This document shows, piece after piece, positions 9,439-17,941 of a DNA stretch of 64,000 bases. The DNA is from Falsiroseomonas sp051860665 (GTDB lineage: Bacteria; Pseudomonadota; Alphaproteobacteria; Acetobacterales; Acetobacteraceae): NCBI RefSeq assembly GCF_051860665.1, contig NZ_JBHYDM010000007.1, positions 1 to 64,000 of the forward strand. Reading direction: 5' to 3'. The translations under genes and the position numbers were made by a program. Below the pieces are notes generated by a model, which saw only the letters and a program-made list of their open reading frames with translations, did no database searches and was not told the origin of the DNA. Each line of letters starts with the position of its first letter. Within the stretch, counting starts at the first letter, position 1.

Positions 9439-11717
9439 CGCGGCAGCCTCTCCCCTGCGGCGTGCGGGGGCAAGCCCGGCTCGGCCTCCAGCCCCGCCAG
9501 CATCTCCTCCTCCACCGTCAGGTGCAGGCGCAGCAGCGCCTCCAGCGCGAAGAGGGTACGGCGCAGCTCGCCCTCCGTCGCCGTGCCGGGCGGCAGGCCC
9601 AGCAGCGCGGCCAGGCGCTCGGCCAGGGTCTCGATCTCGGCATGCATGCGGATCAGCGGCGCCATCGGGTCCTGCCCGCCGAGGCGCAGCGCTGCGGCCG
9701 GGTAAAGGCTGCGCTCCTCCGCCCTCTGGTGCGGCAGCAGGTCCTGGCGCAGCCGGGCCTCCAGCGCGGCCAGGGTGGGCAGGCTGGTCGCGGTGGCGGC
9801 GGTGCCCAGCGCATCGGCCAGCTCGCGCAGCCCGGCATGCTCGGCCTGGCGTTCGGCGAAGCCCGCCTCCGTCGGGAGGGCCTCGGGCGCGGCTTCGCCC
9901 CGGCCTGCGCGAAGTGCGGTCAGGGCGTAGAGAATGGCGGCGACGTCCACCCCCTCCTGCACCAGGGCGCCGGCGAGCGGCGGCAGCAGCCCGGCGGCGG
10001 CGAAGCCCATCGCGATGCCGGACAGGCCCATGCCCAGGCCGATCGCCCGCAGCGCGATGGCGCGGGAGCGGCGGGCGATGGCGATCGCCTCCGCCACCCG
10101 GTCCACGCGGTCCACCAGCAACACCACGTCGCCGGCCTCCGCCGCCGCGGCGGTGCCGGCGGCGCCCATGGCGATGCCGACATCGGCGGCGGCCAGGGCC
10201 GGGGCGTCGTTCACGCCATCGCCGACCATGGCGGTAGGGGCGGCGGCGGATTCACGCCGCACCGCCGCCAGCTTGGCCTCCGGCGCCTGGTCCGCCAGCA
10301 CGGCATCGAGGCGCAGCGCGCGGCCGATCGGCGCCACGGCGGCGGCACGGTCGCCGCTCAGCAGAAGGATCCGCGCGATGCCGAGCGCGCGCAGCCGGCG
10401 CACCGCGCGCGGCGCATCCTGGCGCAGCCCGTCCGCCATGACGAAGGCGGCTGCGACGCGCCCTTCCACGGCCAGCCAGGCGACGGAGCCGGCCGCGGCC
10501 GCCACCTGCACGGCGATGCCGAAGCCGGGGCGCGGCTCCAGCCCCTGGCCGAGCAGAAAACCCTCGGAGCCCAGCATCAGCGCCTGCCCCTCCACCCGGC
10601 CGAGTAGGCCGCCGCCGGCCACCTCCGTCACCTGCTCCGGCACCGGCAGCGCCATGCCCTGGGCGGCGGCGACCAGGGCGGCGGAGACGGGGTGGGAGGA
10701 GCCCTGGGCCAGCGCGGCCGCCAGCCGCAGCGCTGGCTGCCGCCCCAGCGCCGGATCGGCATCCATGGCGGCGAGGCGCGGCTGACCGGGGGTCAGCGTG
10801 CCGGTCTTGTCGAAGATCACGGTCCGCACCCGTGCCAGCCGTTCCAGCGCGCCGCCGCCCTTCACTACGATGCCGCGCCGCGCCGCCCGGCCGATGCCGG
10901 CCATCAGCGCCACCGGGGCGGCCAGGATCAGCGGGCAGGGGGTGGCGACCACCAGCACGGCCAGCGCGCGCAGCGGATCGCCACTGGCGGCCCAGGCGCC
11001 GCCGGCCAGCAGCGCCGTGGCCGCGGTGAAGCCCAGCGCCCAGCGATCCGCCAGCCGCGCCAGCGGGGCGCGGGCCTCCGCCGCCTGGGCGGTGAGCCGC
11101 AGGATGGCGGAATAGGTGCTGGCGGCGGCATCCCGCGCCGCGCGCATCCGGAAGGCGCCGCCCGCATTCACCGCGCCGCTGCGCAGCGCCGCGCCCTGGG
11201 TGGCCTCCACCGGCAGGGATTCGCCGGTGAGCGCGCTGTCATCCAGCGTGGCGGCCGCATCCTCCAGCGTGCCATCGGCCGGCACCGTGGCGCCGGGGCG
11301 GACCAGCAGCAGGTCGCCGGGACGGATTTCCGCCACGCCGATCTCGGTGATGGCCTCGCCCTCCAGCCGCAGGGCCTGGCGCGGGGCGCGGGCCATCAGC
11401 GCAGTGAGGGCGGAGGTGGCGCGGCCCTGCGCCCAGGCCTCCAGCGCCTCCCCACCCGCCACCATCAGGCCGATGACAGCGGCGGCGGCGAATTGGCCGA
11501 GGGCGAGGGCACCCAGCATGGCTGCCAGCGCCACCACATCCACGCCGAGCCGCCCGCCGGCCAGGGCGCGCAGCAGCCCCACCGCCACATGCAGCGCCAC
11601 GGGTAGCACCGCGGCCGAGAGCACCCAGCCCGCGGGCTGCGCGAAACCCGCCATGCTGAGCGCACCGCCGGCCCCAAGCCCGATCGCCACCCAGATCAGC
11701 AGCAGATAGCGGCGCAT
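9435..11717 (-). CDS. P1B-5-type metal-exporting ATPase with C-terminal hemerythrin domain
   Basis: About 760 residues. There is no N-terminal metal-binding domain; the protein begins directly with membrane helices. It has the actuator motif LTGESLPVE, a transmembrane metal motif TPCPL (near residue 259), the phosphorylation site DKTGTLTPG (near 300), SSHP, and GDGVNDAPAL (near 500). The last ~140 residues are a four-helix hemerythrin-like domain with di-iron ligands: AEH, HQRAE, MHAE and HLTVE (H, HxxxE, H, HxxxE). The TPC motif together with a hemerythrin tail defines the P1B-5 subgroup, whose characterised members export Ni2+ or Fe2+. The ATG at 11717 has GGAAG upstream; a GTG at 11762 is possible. 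First gene of a three-gene operon. Confidence 0.88.
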   Translation of the reverse strand: MRRYLLLIWVAIGLGAGGALSMAGFAQPAGWVLSAAVLPVALHVAVGLLRALAGGRLGVDVVALAAMLGALALGQFAAAAVIGLMVAGGEALEAWAQGRATSALTALMARAPRQALRLEGEAITEIGVAEIRPGDLLLVRPGATVPADGTLEDAAATLDDSALTGESLPVEATQGAALRSGAVNAGGAFRMRAARDAAASTYSAILRLTAQAAEARAPLARLADRWALGFTAATALLAGGAWAASGDPLRALAVLVVATPCPLILAAPVALMAGIGRAARRGIVVKGGGALERLARVRTVIFDKTGTLTPGQPRLAAMDADPALGRQPALRLAAALAQGSSHPVSAALVAAAQGMALPVPEQVTEVAGGGLLGRVEGQALMLGSEGFLLGQGLEPRPGFGIAVQVAAAAGSVAWLAVEGRVAAAFVMADGLRQDAPRAVRRLRALGIARILLLSGDRAAAVAPIGRALRLDAVLADQAPEAKLAAVRRESAAAPTAMVGDGVNDAPALAAADVGIAMGAAGTAAAAEAGDVVLLVDRVDRVAEAIAIARRSRAIALRAIGLGMGLSGIAMGFAAAGLLPPLAGALVQEGVDVAAILYALTALRAGRGEAAPEALPTEAGFAERQAEHAGLRELADALGTAATATSLPTLAALEARLRQDLLPHQRAEERSLYPAAALRLGGQDPMAPLIRMHAEIETLAERLAALLGLPPGTATEGELRRTLFALEALLRLHLTVEEEMLAGLEAEPGLPPHAAGERLPR

Positions 11718-11793
11718 GGGCTGGCTTCCGGAGGTTGCAGGGCGTGCCGCATCCTGCCCCACGCGGCGCGGGCGCGCCTTAAGTCACATCAAT

Positions 11794-13386
11794 CTACCGC
11801 GCCGGCTTCTCGATGTTCCAGATCACGGGGAAGCCGAAGTCGATCACCCCGCGCAGTTCGCTGCGCCAGACCGCGGGGCTGCGGAACTGGCCGGCGATGG
11901 GGAAGGTCGCGGCCTCGAAGGCCAGCTTCTGCAACTGGCCAGCCAGGGCGCGGCGGCGCGCCGGGTCGCTCTCGGCCTCGAATTCCTGCAGCACGGGCGC
12001 CATGGCCGCGTCGCAATAGCCCCAGGGCTGGTTGTCCGTGCAGTTGAAGCCGACGCCCATGTTGGAGAGCGGATTCGCCAGGTCGAAGCCGGTATAGACC
12101 ACCGGCACGATGTTCCAGCCGCCCTGGTCCAGCGGCTGGCGTTGCACCCAGCGCTGCGCGATGGAGGCCCAGTCGCTGGCCTGCACATCCAGGTTGAAGC
12201 CGGCGCGCTTCAGGCGGTCGATCATCACCAGCCCATAGGGATTCAGCAGCGGGCTGTCCGCCGGATGCAGCAGCACCACGCGCTGGTTGGTGTAGCCGGC
12301 CTGCTGCAGCAGGGCGCGGGCGCGATCCAGGCTCGGCTGGGCGATGAGGTCGCTGCCCTCCGTGCTGGAATAGGGCGCGCCGCACATGAAGAGGCTGGCG
12401 CAATCAGGCTGGCCCAAGCCCTCGCCGAAGCCGGCGCCGGCCAGCACCTCCATCCGGTCCAGCGCCTGCTGCACGGCGCGGCGCACCAGGACGTTGTCGA
12501 AGGGCGGCAGGTAGTGGTTGAGGCTGGCGCAGTACATCAGCGTCGCCTGGCCGCCGGCCTGGGCAATGGTCATCTGGCGGTTGCTGCGCAGGCGGGGCAG
12601 GTAGTCGACCGGCGCATATTCCAGATAGTCGACCTCGCCCGTCTGCAAGGCGGCGACGCGCAGGCCGGGGTCGGACATGGTCGCCATCTCGACGCGATCC
12701 AGCTTTGCGATCTTGCCGCCGGCCAGGCCATCCGCGGCTTCGTCGCGCGGGACGTAGCGGGCGTTGCGCGCAAAACTGGCGCGCTCGCCGGGGATCCAGC
12801 CGGCGCGCTGGAACAGGAAGGGGCCGGAGCCCATGATCTCCGGCACCTGCTGCGCCGGTGGCGTCGCATTGGCGATGCGCGCGGGCATGATGAAGGGCAC
12901 ATGCACCGAGGGTTTGCCCAATGCCTCCAGCACCCCGCCAAAGGGTTTCGACAGTTTCAGCGTGAAGTGGCGGGCATCGGTGGCGGTGAGACTTTCCGTC
13001 GCGGCCATCAGGCGGCGGCCAATGGAATCGCGGCCGCCCCAGCGCTTCAGCGAGGCGACGCAATCCTCCGCCGTCACCGGGCTGCCGTCATGGAAGGCGA
13101 GGCCGGGACGCAGCGCAAAGATCCAGGTCAGGCGATCGGCGCTGATCTCCCAGCCCGCCAGCATCTGCGGCTTGTAGTCGCCGCGGCTGTCCATCGAGAC
13201 CAGCGTGTCGAAGACCAGGTAGGCAAAATTGCGGGTGACGAAGCTGGGGCTGGAGATCGGGTCGAGATTCTGCAGCCCGACATTGACGATGAAGCGGAAG
13301 GGCGCCGCCTGGGCCTGGGCCCGTGCGCCGCTGCCGAGGAGCGTAATGCCGGCACCGGCCAGCGCTTGCCTGCGGGTGATCTGCAT
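11794..13386 (-). CDS. ABC transporter substrate-binding protein, family 5 (peptide/opine type)
   Basis: A ~530-residue periplasmic protein with a twin-arginine-like signal (ITRRQALAGAGITLLG, cleavage after ARAQAQA). The family-5 pattern follows: PQMLAGWEISADRLTWIFAL, the FHDGSPVTAEDC block, GSGPFLF, and VRRAVQQALDR. Such proteins capture peptides, opines or other solutes for Dpp/Opp-type importers. GAGAGGA lies upstream of the ATG at 13386. No permease or ATPase genes are adjacent. The 14-base gap to the upstream deacetylase gene suggests cotranscription with the deacetylase and SDR genes, so the substrate may be related to an acetylated or amide compound; that is speculative. Confidence 0.9.
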   Translation of the reverse strand: MQITRRQALAGAGITLLGSGARAQAQAAPFRFIVNVGLQNLDPISSPSFVTRNFAYLVFDTLVSMDSRGDYKPQMLAGWEISADRLTWIFALRPGLAFHDGSPVTAEDCVASLKRWGGRDSIGRRLMAATESLTATDARHFTLKLSKPFGGVLEALGKPSVHVPFIMPARIANATPPAQQVPEIMGSGPFLFQRAGWIPGERASFARNARYVPRDEAADGLAGGKIAKLDRVEMATMSDPGLRVAALQTGEVDYLEYAPVDYLPRLRSNRQMTIAQAGGQATLMYCASLNHYLPPFDNVLVRRAVQQALDRMEVLAGAGFGEGLGQPDCASLFMCGAPYSSTEGSDLIAQPSLDRARALLQQAGYTNQRVVLLHPADSPLLNPYGLVMIDRLKRAGFNLDVQASDWASIAQRWVQRQPLDQGGWNIVPVVYTGFDLANPLSNMGVGFNCTDNQPWGYCDAAMAPVLQEFEAESDPARRRALAGQLQKLAFEAATFPIAGQFRSPAVWRSELRGVIDFGFPVIWNIEKPAR

Positions 13387-13400
13387 TGTCGAAAATCCTC

Positions 13401-14225
13401 TCAACGGGTTTCCTGGGCGGCCCAGGCTTCGGCGATCTCGGTGCAGGTGGCGAACCACACATCGTCGAAACCGCGGATGAATTCGATCATCTCCCGCAGC
13501 AGCGCGATGCGGCTGGGGCGGCCCGAGAGCTGCGGGTGCATCACCAGGTTGTAGAAGCCGCCCCAGCGATGGATTTCGCGGAACTCCTCCTGCCAGACCT
13601 CGCGGATATGGCTGTTGGTCATGATCGGGCGCGGCGTCTTCACGCTGAACAGCACGAAGGGCGCGTCGTCCAGGCTCCAGTGATAGGGCAGCTCCACCAG
13701 CTGCCGCCCGCCATCCGGATGCGGCAGGCGATAGGGATTCACATCGCCCATCATCGAGCTGTCGTAGAGGAAGCCGTGCCTGTCGAGCTGCCGCACCAGC
13801 TCATCCGTCGTCTCGCCGGCCGGCGAGCGATAGCCCTTCGGCACCACGCCAAGCACGCGCTTCAGGCTTTCGAGGCCCTTCTCCATTTCCTCGATGTCCT
13901 TCTCCGGCGCATCCGGGTCCGGCCAGGCGTGGGAATAGGAGTGATGCCCGATCTCGTGCCCGGCTTTCAGGATCATTTCCGCACGGTCGGTGTGGTTCTC
14001 GACCGTCCAGCCCGGAATGAAGAAGGTGCCCTTCACGCCGGCATCGCCCAGCGTCTCCAGGATCTTCGGCACGCCGACCTTGGCGCCGTACTGGCCCTGG
14101 CTGAGCGTGCCGGGGCGGCGGGCATTGGAGGGGTCGCGTGACAGCCAGAGCGTCTCGGCATCGAAGTCGAAGGTCAGCGCCACGGCGCAGCGCGCGCCGT
14201 TCGGCCATTTCACGCTCATATCCAT
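13401..14225 (-). CDS. Polysaccharide deacetylase-family (CE4) hydrolase
   Basis: A ~274-residue cytoplasmic NodB-fold protein. It shows LTFDFDAETLWL (metal-binding Asp motif), FFIPGWTVE, GHEIGHHSYSH (HxxxH zinc motif), GYRSPAG (catalytic Arg motif) and VMHPQLSGRPSR. Lack of a signal peptide and the FDFDAE form resemble the HpPgdA/PuuE-like branch, whose members include cytoplasmic amide hydrolases such as allantoinase-like enzymes, rather than secreted chitin deacetylases. The start at 14225 has GAGGAAA upstream. It sits between an SDR gene (13 bases away) and a family-5 binding-protein gene on the same strand, which points to a small catabolic operon. Confidence 0.85.
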   Translation of the reverse strand: MDMSVKWPNGARCAVALTFDFDAETLWLSRDPSNARRPGTLSQGQYGAKVGVPKILETLGDAGVKGTFFIPGWTVENHTDRAEMILKAGHEIGHHSYSHAWPDPDAPEKDIEEMEKGLESLKRVLGVVPKGYRSPAGETTDELVRQLDRHGFLYDSSMMGDVNPYRLPHPDGGRQLVELPYHWSLDDAPFVLFSVKTPRPIMTNSHIREVWQEEFREIHRWGGFYNLVMHPQLSGRPSRIALLREMIEFIRGFDDVWFATCTEIAEAWAAQETR

Positions 14226-14238
14226 GCGGGATGTTTCC

Positions 14239-15003
14239 TCATGCCAGCCTGCCGCCATCGATCGGCATGGCCGCACCATTGATGTAGCTGGCGGCATCGC
14301 TCAGCAGGAACAGAACGGCCGCCGTCACCTCCTGCACCTCGCCGAACCGCGCCGACGGATTCTTGGCGCGGAACATCGCCTCCACGCCTTGGGCACGATC
14401 GCCGAGCTGCGCAAAGACGCCGCGCAGCATGGGCGTCTCGATCTGGCCGGGGCAGACGGTATTGGCGCGGATGCCCTGCATGGCATGGCCCACCGCGACG
14501 CTGCGCGTCATCAGCACCACCGCGCCCTTGCTGGCGGAGTAGGTCGGGAAGACCGCATTGCCCACAATGCCGGAGCCGGAGGCGATGGTGACCACCGAGC
14601 CGCCGCCGGCGCGCTCCATGCGCGGCAGCAGCGCCTTCAGCGCCAGCCATGTGCCCTTCACGTTCACGCCAAAGACCTGGTCGAATTCCGCCTCCGTCAC
14701 CTCCGGCAGCGGCCGCGTCGGGCCCAGCATGCCGGCGGCGGTGACGAGCAGGGTGGCGGGGCCGAGCGCATCGAGCGCCGCCGCGGCGCGGTCCATGTCG
14801 GCGGCGCTGGTCACATCGCCGACCACCGCCTGCGCGCTCGGGCAGGCGGCGGCCACCTGCGCCAGCCCTGCCGCGTCGCGATCGAACAGCACCAGCCGCG
14901 CGCCTTCCTCGGCGAGGGCCAGCGCCACGCCACGGCCGAGGCCCGAGGCGGCGCCGGTAACCAGGCCGATGCGGCCGGTGAAGCGGGACGGCACATCCGG
15001 CAT
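14239..15003 (-). CDS. Short-chain dehydrogenase/reductase
   Basis: A 254-residue classical SDR. The cofactor site is TGAASGLGRG near residues 14-23, followed by an acidic residue in LVLFDRDAAG that favours NAD(H). GDVTSAADM and a conserved TAAG stretch (NNAG variant) follow. The catalytic residues are SGSGIVG and YSASKGAV (Tyr-x-x-x-Lys), and the C-terminus reads INGAAMPIDGG. The ATG at 15003 is taken because it directly precedes the Rossmann fold; an upstream in-frame ATG at 15099 would overlap the divergent promoter region. Substrate unknown. It leads the SDR, deacetylase, binding-protein gene run and is divergent from the DUF35/thiolase pair. Confidence 0.9.
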   Translation of the reverse strand: MPDVPSRFTGRIGLVTGAASGLGRGVALALAEEGARLVLFDRDAAGLAQVAAACPSAQAVVGDVTSAADMDRAAAALDALGPATLLVTAAGMLGPTRPLPEVTEAEFDQVFGVNVKGTWLALKALLPRMERAGGGSVVTIASGSGIVGNAVFPTYSASKGAVVLMTRSVAVGHAMQGIRANTVCPGQIETPMLRGVFAQLGDRAQGVEAMFRAKNPSARFGEVQEVTAAVLFLLSDAASYINGAAMPIDGGRLA

Positions 15004-15097
15004 GGCAGGTGTATTCCTCGCGGCCCGCGCCACGATCCGACCAGTATCCGGTGCGGTCAAGGGGCGGCTATCCTGCGCGCCAATAGGGAGCGAAAGC

Positions 15098-15451
15098 ATG
15101 GATCTGCGCGAACCGAGGCTTTGTGCGCCCGCCGCGGATGGCGAGGGGGCGGTGCTGCTGGCGCTGCGCGATCCCGCCAGCGGCGCGCTGACCTTCCCGC
15201 GCTCGCCCTATGGCGCGCCCGGGCTGGAGCCCGTGGAGCTCCGCGGCGCGGCCACGCTGCTCGCCTGCATCACGCTGCACCAGCCCGTGCTGCCCGGCGT
15301 GGTGCCGCCGCTGGTGGTGGCGCGGCTTCGGCTGGATGAAGGCCTCGTGGTGGATGGCGTGCTGGTCGGCACGGTGGAACCGCCGCCGGGCACGCGCATG
15401 CGCGCCGTGCTGGATGGCGCGGGCGCCTGCCGCTTCGAGCCGATGGCATGA
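15098..15451 (+). CDS. DUF35/OB-fold acyl-CoA-associated protein lacking zinc-ribbon cysteines
   Basis: A 117-residue protein matching the DUF35 OB-fold pattern (SPYG..LEPVELRG, then ACITLHQPVLPGVVPPLVVARLRLDEGLVVDGVLVG). DUF35 partners bind acyl-CoA for a thiolase-fold enzyme encoded next door. Family members usually carry an N-terminal CxxC...CxxC zinc ribbon, but here the three cysteines (9, 57, 111) are scattered and no CxxC exists, so zinc is unlikely. The start has GGGAG nine bases upstream, and the stop overlaps the thiolase-like start by four bases (ATGA). The tight coupling supports a two-subunit complex. Confidence 0.72.
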   Translation: MDLREPRLCAPAADGEGAVLLALRDPASGALTFPRSPYGAPGLEPVELRGAATLLACITLHQPVLPGVVPPLVVARLRLDEGLVVDGVLVGTVEPPPGTRMRAVLDGAGACRFEPMA

Positions 15452-16593
15452 ACACGCTCCGCGATCTGCGCCCGGTGCGCGTCGTCGGCATCGGCATGCA
15501 CCGCTACCAATTCGCCAGCCACACGCCCTATGTCACGCTCGGCCTCACGGCGCTGCGCGCGGCGCTGGCGGATGCGGGCCTCGCCTGGCCGCAGATCGAG
15601 GCCGCGATGATCGGCACCGCCGGCCTCGGCATGGCAGCCGGCCGCATCATGCTGCGGCATATGGGCGGCACGGGGCTGGAGGTGATGCAGGTGGAGAATG
15701 CCTCCGCCTCCGGCTCCTCCGCCTTCCGGATGGCCTGCCTGCTGGTGGGCAGCGGGCAGCGGGACATCGTGCTGGCGCTGGGCGTGGACAAGCACGGCTT
15801 TTCCCACCGTGCGGTGGACAAGGACGGTCTGCCGCGACTCTCGCCCACCGACCACAGCCCGCTGGTGGAATTCGCGCTGCTGGCGCGGCTGTGGCGCGAC
15901 CGGCACGGGCTGACGCCAGCGGACATGGCGCGCGTCGCGGTGAAGAACCACGGCAATGCGGCCCGGAACCCCTTCGCCCAGTTCCGCAAGCCGCGCAGCC
16001 TGGAACAGGTTCTGGCCTCCGCCCCCGTCGCCGGGGATCTCACGGCCTTGCAGTGCTGCCCGCGCGGCGAGGGCGCCGCGGCCGTCATCGTGGCCAGCGA
16101 CGCGGCCATCGCGCGGCTTGGCCTCGACCGCCGCCGCGCCATCCGCGTGCTGGCCTCCACCGCCAGCAGCGAGGCGGATGTGCCGCCCGGCGCCTTCGGC
16201 ATGGCCGAGATGGTGCGCCATTCGGGGCTGGAGACGCTGCGCCAGGCCGGGATCGACGCGGCAGCGCTGGACATCGTGGAACTGCACGACGCCTTCAGCA
16301 TCGAGGAGATCGTCTATGCCGAGGCGCTTGGCCTCTGTCCGCCTGGCGAGGGCGCGGCGCGGCTGCGCGATGGCGCCTGGGAGATCGGCGGGCGCTGCGC
16401 GGTGAACCCCTCCGGCGGGCTGATCGGCATGGGGCACCCCATCGGCCCCACCGGCATCGGCCAGGTGGCGGAGATCGTGCGGCAATTGCGCGGCGAGGCG
16501 GAGGGGCGGCAGCAGCCGGGCGCGCGCACGGCGATGGCGCATATGATCGGCCTCGGCGCCGTGGCGGTGGGGCATGTGCTGCAACGCGACTAG
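15448..16593 (+). CDS. Thiolase-fold protein (lipid-transfer/Ltp2-like) with Ser at the nucleophile position
   Basis: A 381-residue thiolase-superfamily protein. The usual nucleophile block (VENACASG) reads VENASASGSSAF here, so Ser86 replaces the cysteine. The other signature blocks are kept: VELHDAFSIEE, NPSGGLIGMGHPIGPTG, and a C-terminal region with no CxG cysteine (IGLGAVAVGH). A thiolase or ketoacyl synthase without this cysteine should not form the acyl-enzyme. The known precedent is the Ltp2-type retro-aldolases, which act with DUF35 proteins on acyl-CoA side chains. The upstream coupled DUF35 gene fits this. The exact reaction is unknown. Confidence 0.82.
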   Translation: MNTLRDLRPVRVVGIGMHRYQFASHTPYVTLGLTALRAALADAGLAWPQIEAAMIGTAGLGMAAGRIMLRHMGGTGLEVMQVENASASGSSAFRMACLLVGSGQRDIVLALGVDKHGFSHRAVDKDGLPRLSPTDHSPLVEFALLARLWRDRHGLTPADMARVAVKNHGNAARNPFAQFRKPRSLEQVLASAPVAGDLTALQCCPRGEGAAAVIVASDAAIARLGLDRRRAIRVLASTASSEADVPPGAFGMAEMVRHSGLETLRQAGIDAAALDIVELHDAFSIEEIVYAEALGLCPPGEGAARLRDGAWEIGGRCAVNPSGGLIGMGHPIGPTGIGQVAEIVRQLRGEAEGRQQPGARTAMAHMIGLGAVAVGHVLQRD

Positions 16594-17930
16594 ACCGCGG
16601 TGGAATGCCGCCCCGCGCGTGCCAGATGCGCGTCGAAGGCGGCGGCGGCCAGGCGGAGGAAGGGCGCGCCCTCCGCCGTCATCGCCACCACACCGTCCTC
16701 CAGAGTCAGGATGCCGGCCTCGCGCAGCCCACACAGCTCGTCCCAGGCGCCGGCCAGCAGCCGGGGCGGCGGACGCACGGAAAAATCGCACATCAGCCGC
16801 TCGATCACCGCGCCGCGCGCTTTGTCGTCCTCGGTCAGTGCCAGGCCGCGGGCGATGGGCAATTGGCCGGCGGCGACGCGGCGGCGCCAGGCGCCGATCT
16901 CCGGCTCGTTCTGCACAAACCCCTGCGGCAGCCGGCCGATGGAGGAGGCGCCGAGGCCGAGCAGCGCATCCGCCACATCGGTGGTATAGCCCTGGAAATT
17001 GCGCCGCAGCGTGCCGGCGCGGGCGGCCTGCGCCATCGGGTCGTCCGGCCGCGTGAAGTGATCCAGGCCGATCGCGGTATAGCCAAGTTCGCCGAGCAGC
17101 GTGCGGGCCATGCGGGCCTGTTCCAGCCGTTCCGGCACGCCCGGCAGCAGCGCCGTGTCGATCAGCCGCTGGTGCTTCTTCATCCAGGGCACATGCGCAT
17201 AGCCGAAGAGCGCGATGCGGTCCGGCGCGAGCGAATGCGCCAGCTGGATGCTATGCGCGAGGCCTTCGACGCCCTGCAGCGGCAGGCCGTGGATCAGGTC
17301 GAAGTTGATCGCGGCGATGCCGGCCTCGCGCAGGAATGCCACGCTGGCCTGCACCAGCTCGAAGGGCTGCACGCGGCCGATGGCGCGCTGCACCTCCGCG
17401 TTGAAATCCTGCACGCCGAGGCTGGCGCGCGTCACGCCCAGCCGCGCGAGCGTCTTCGCCAGGCTGCGCGTCAGGCTGCGCGGATCGAGCTCGATCGCGT
17501 GTTCCGCCAGCGCGGAAAGATCGAAGTGCCAGGCGATCGCCGCCATCACCCGTTCCAGCCCGGCCTCGCCCAGCATGCTCGGCGTGCCGCCGCCCCAATG
17601 CAGATGCGTCACGCGCCGCGCGGGCGTGGCGGCCGCCAGCAGGTGGATTTCGGCGATCAGGGATTCGACATAGGCCTCGATCGGCGCCTGCTGCCGCGTG
17701 ACCTTGGTGTGGCAGCCGCAATAGGCGCACATCGCCGCGCAATAGGGCACGTGCAGATAGAGCGAGAGGGTCGCCTCCGGCGCCAGTGCCGCCAGCCAGT
17801 CGGAATACTCCGCACTGCCGACGCCGGCGTGGAAATGCGGCGCGGTGGGGTAGGAGGTGTAGCGCGGCACGGACCGCTCCGCGAGCGCCAGGCGCGTGGT
17901 GTCGAGCGCATGCGGTGTGGTGGTCAGCAT
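16590..17930 (-). CDS. hemN: Oxygen-independent coproporphyrinogen III oxidase HemN
   Basis: A 446-residue radical-SAM enzyme that converts coproporphyrinogen III to protoporphyrinogen IX without oxygen. It has PRYTSYPTAPHF, the Cys cluster HVPYCAAMCAYCGCH (Cys64, 68, 71, 73), HWGGGTPSML, SLGVQDFN, INFDLIHGLPLQ, FGYAHVPWMKKHQ and GLDHF, plus the C-terminal NFQGYTT and LGLGASSIG. Length is typical. The ATG at 17930 has AAGGA seven bases upstream; a GTG at 17948 would overlap bchJ. It is third in bchE-bchJ-hemN, so it should share the low-oxygen control seen upstream of bchE. Its stop shares a CTAG palindrome with the opposing thiolase-like gene. Confidence 0.95.
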   Translation of the reverse strand: MLTTTPHALDTTRLALAERSVPRYTSYPTAPHFHAGVGSAEYSDWLAALAPEATLSLYLHVPYCAAMCAYCGCHTKVTRQQAPIEAYVESLIAEIHLLAAATPARRVTHLHWGGGTPSMLGEAGLERVMAAIAWHFDLSALAEHAIELDPRSLTRSLAKTLARLGVTRASLGVQDFNAEVQRAIGRVQPFELVQASVAFLREAGIAAINFDLIHGLPLQGVEGLAHSIQLAHSLAPDRIALFGYAHVPWMKKHQRLIDTALLPGVPERLEQARMARTLLGELGYTAIGLDHFTRPDDPMAQAARAGTLRRNFQGYTTDVADALLGLGASSIGRLPQGFVQNEPEIGAWRRRVAAGQLPIARGLALTEDDKARGAVIERLMCDFSVRPPPRLLAGAWDELCGLREAGILTLEDGVVAMTAEGAPFLRLAAAAFDAHLARAGRHSTAV

Positions 17931-17941
17931 CCCAGAATCCT

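Noticed and set aside
9012..10607. A 531-codon open frame on the + strand opposite the P1B ATPase gene, and many similar long frames elsewhere
   Set aside because: They are Arg/Pro/Gln/His-rich shadows of real genes, caused by high GC at third codon positions, and show no domain motifs or ribosome sites.
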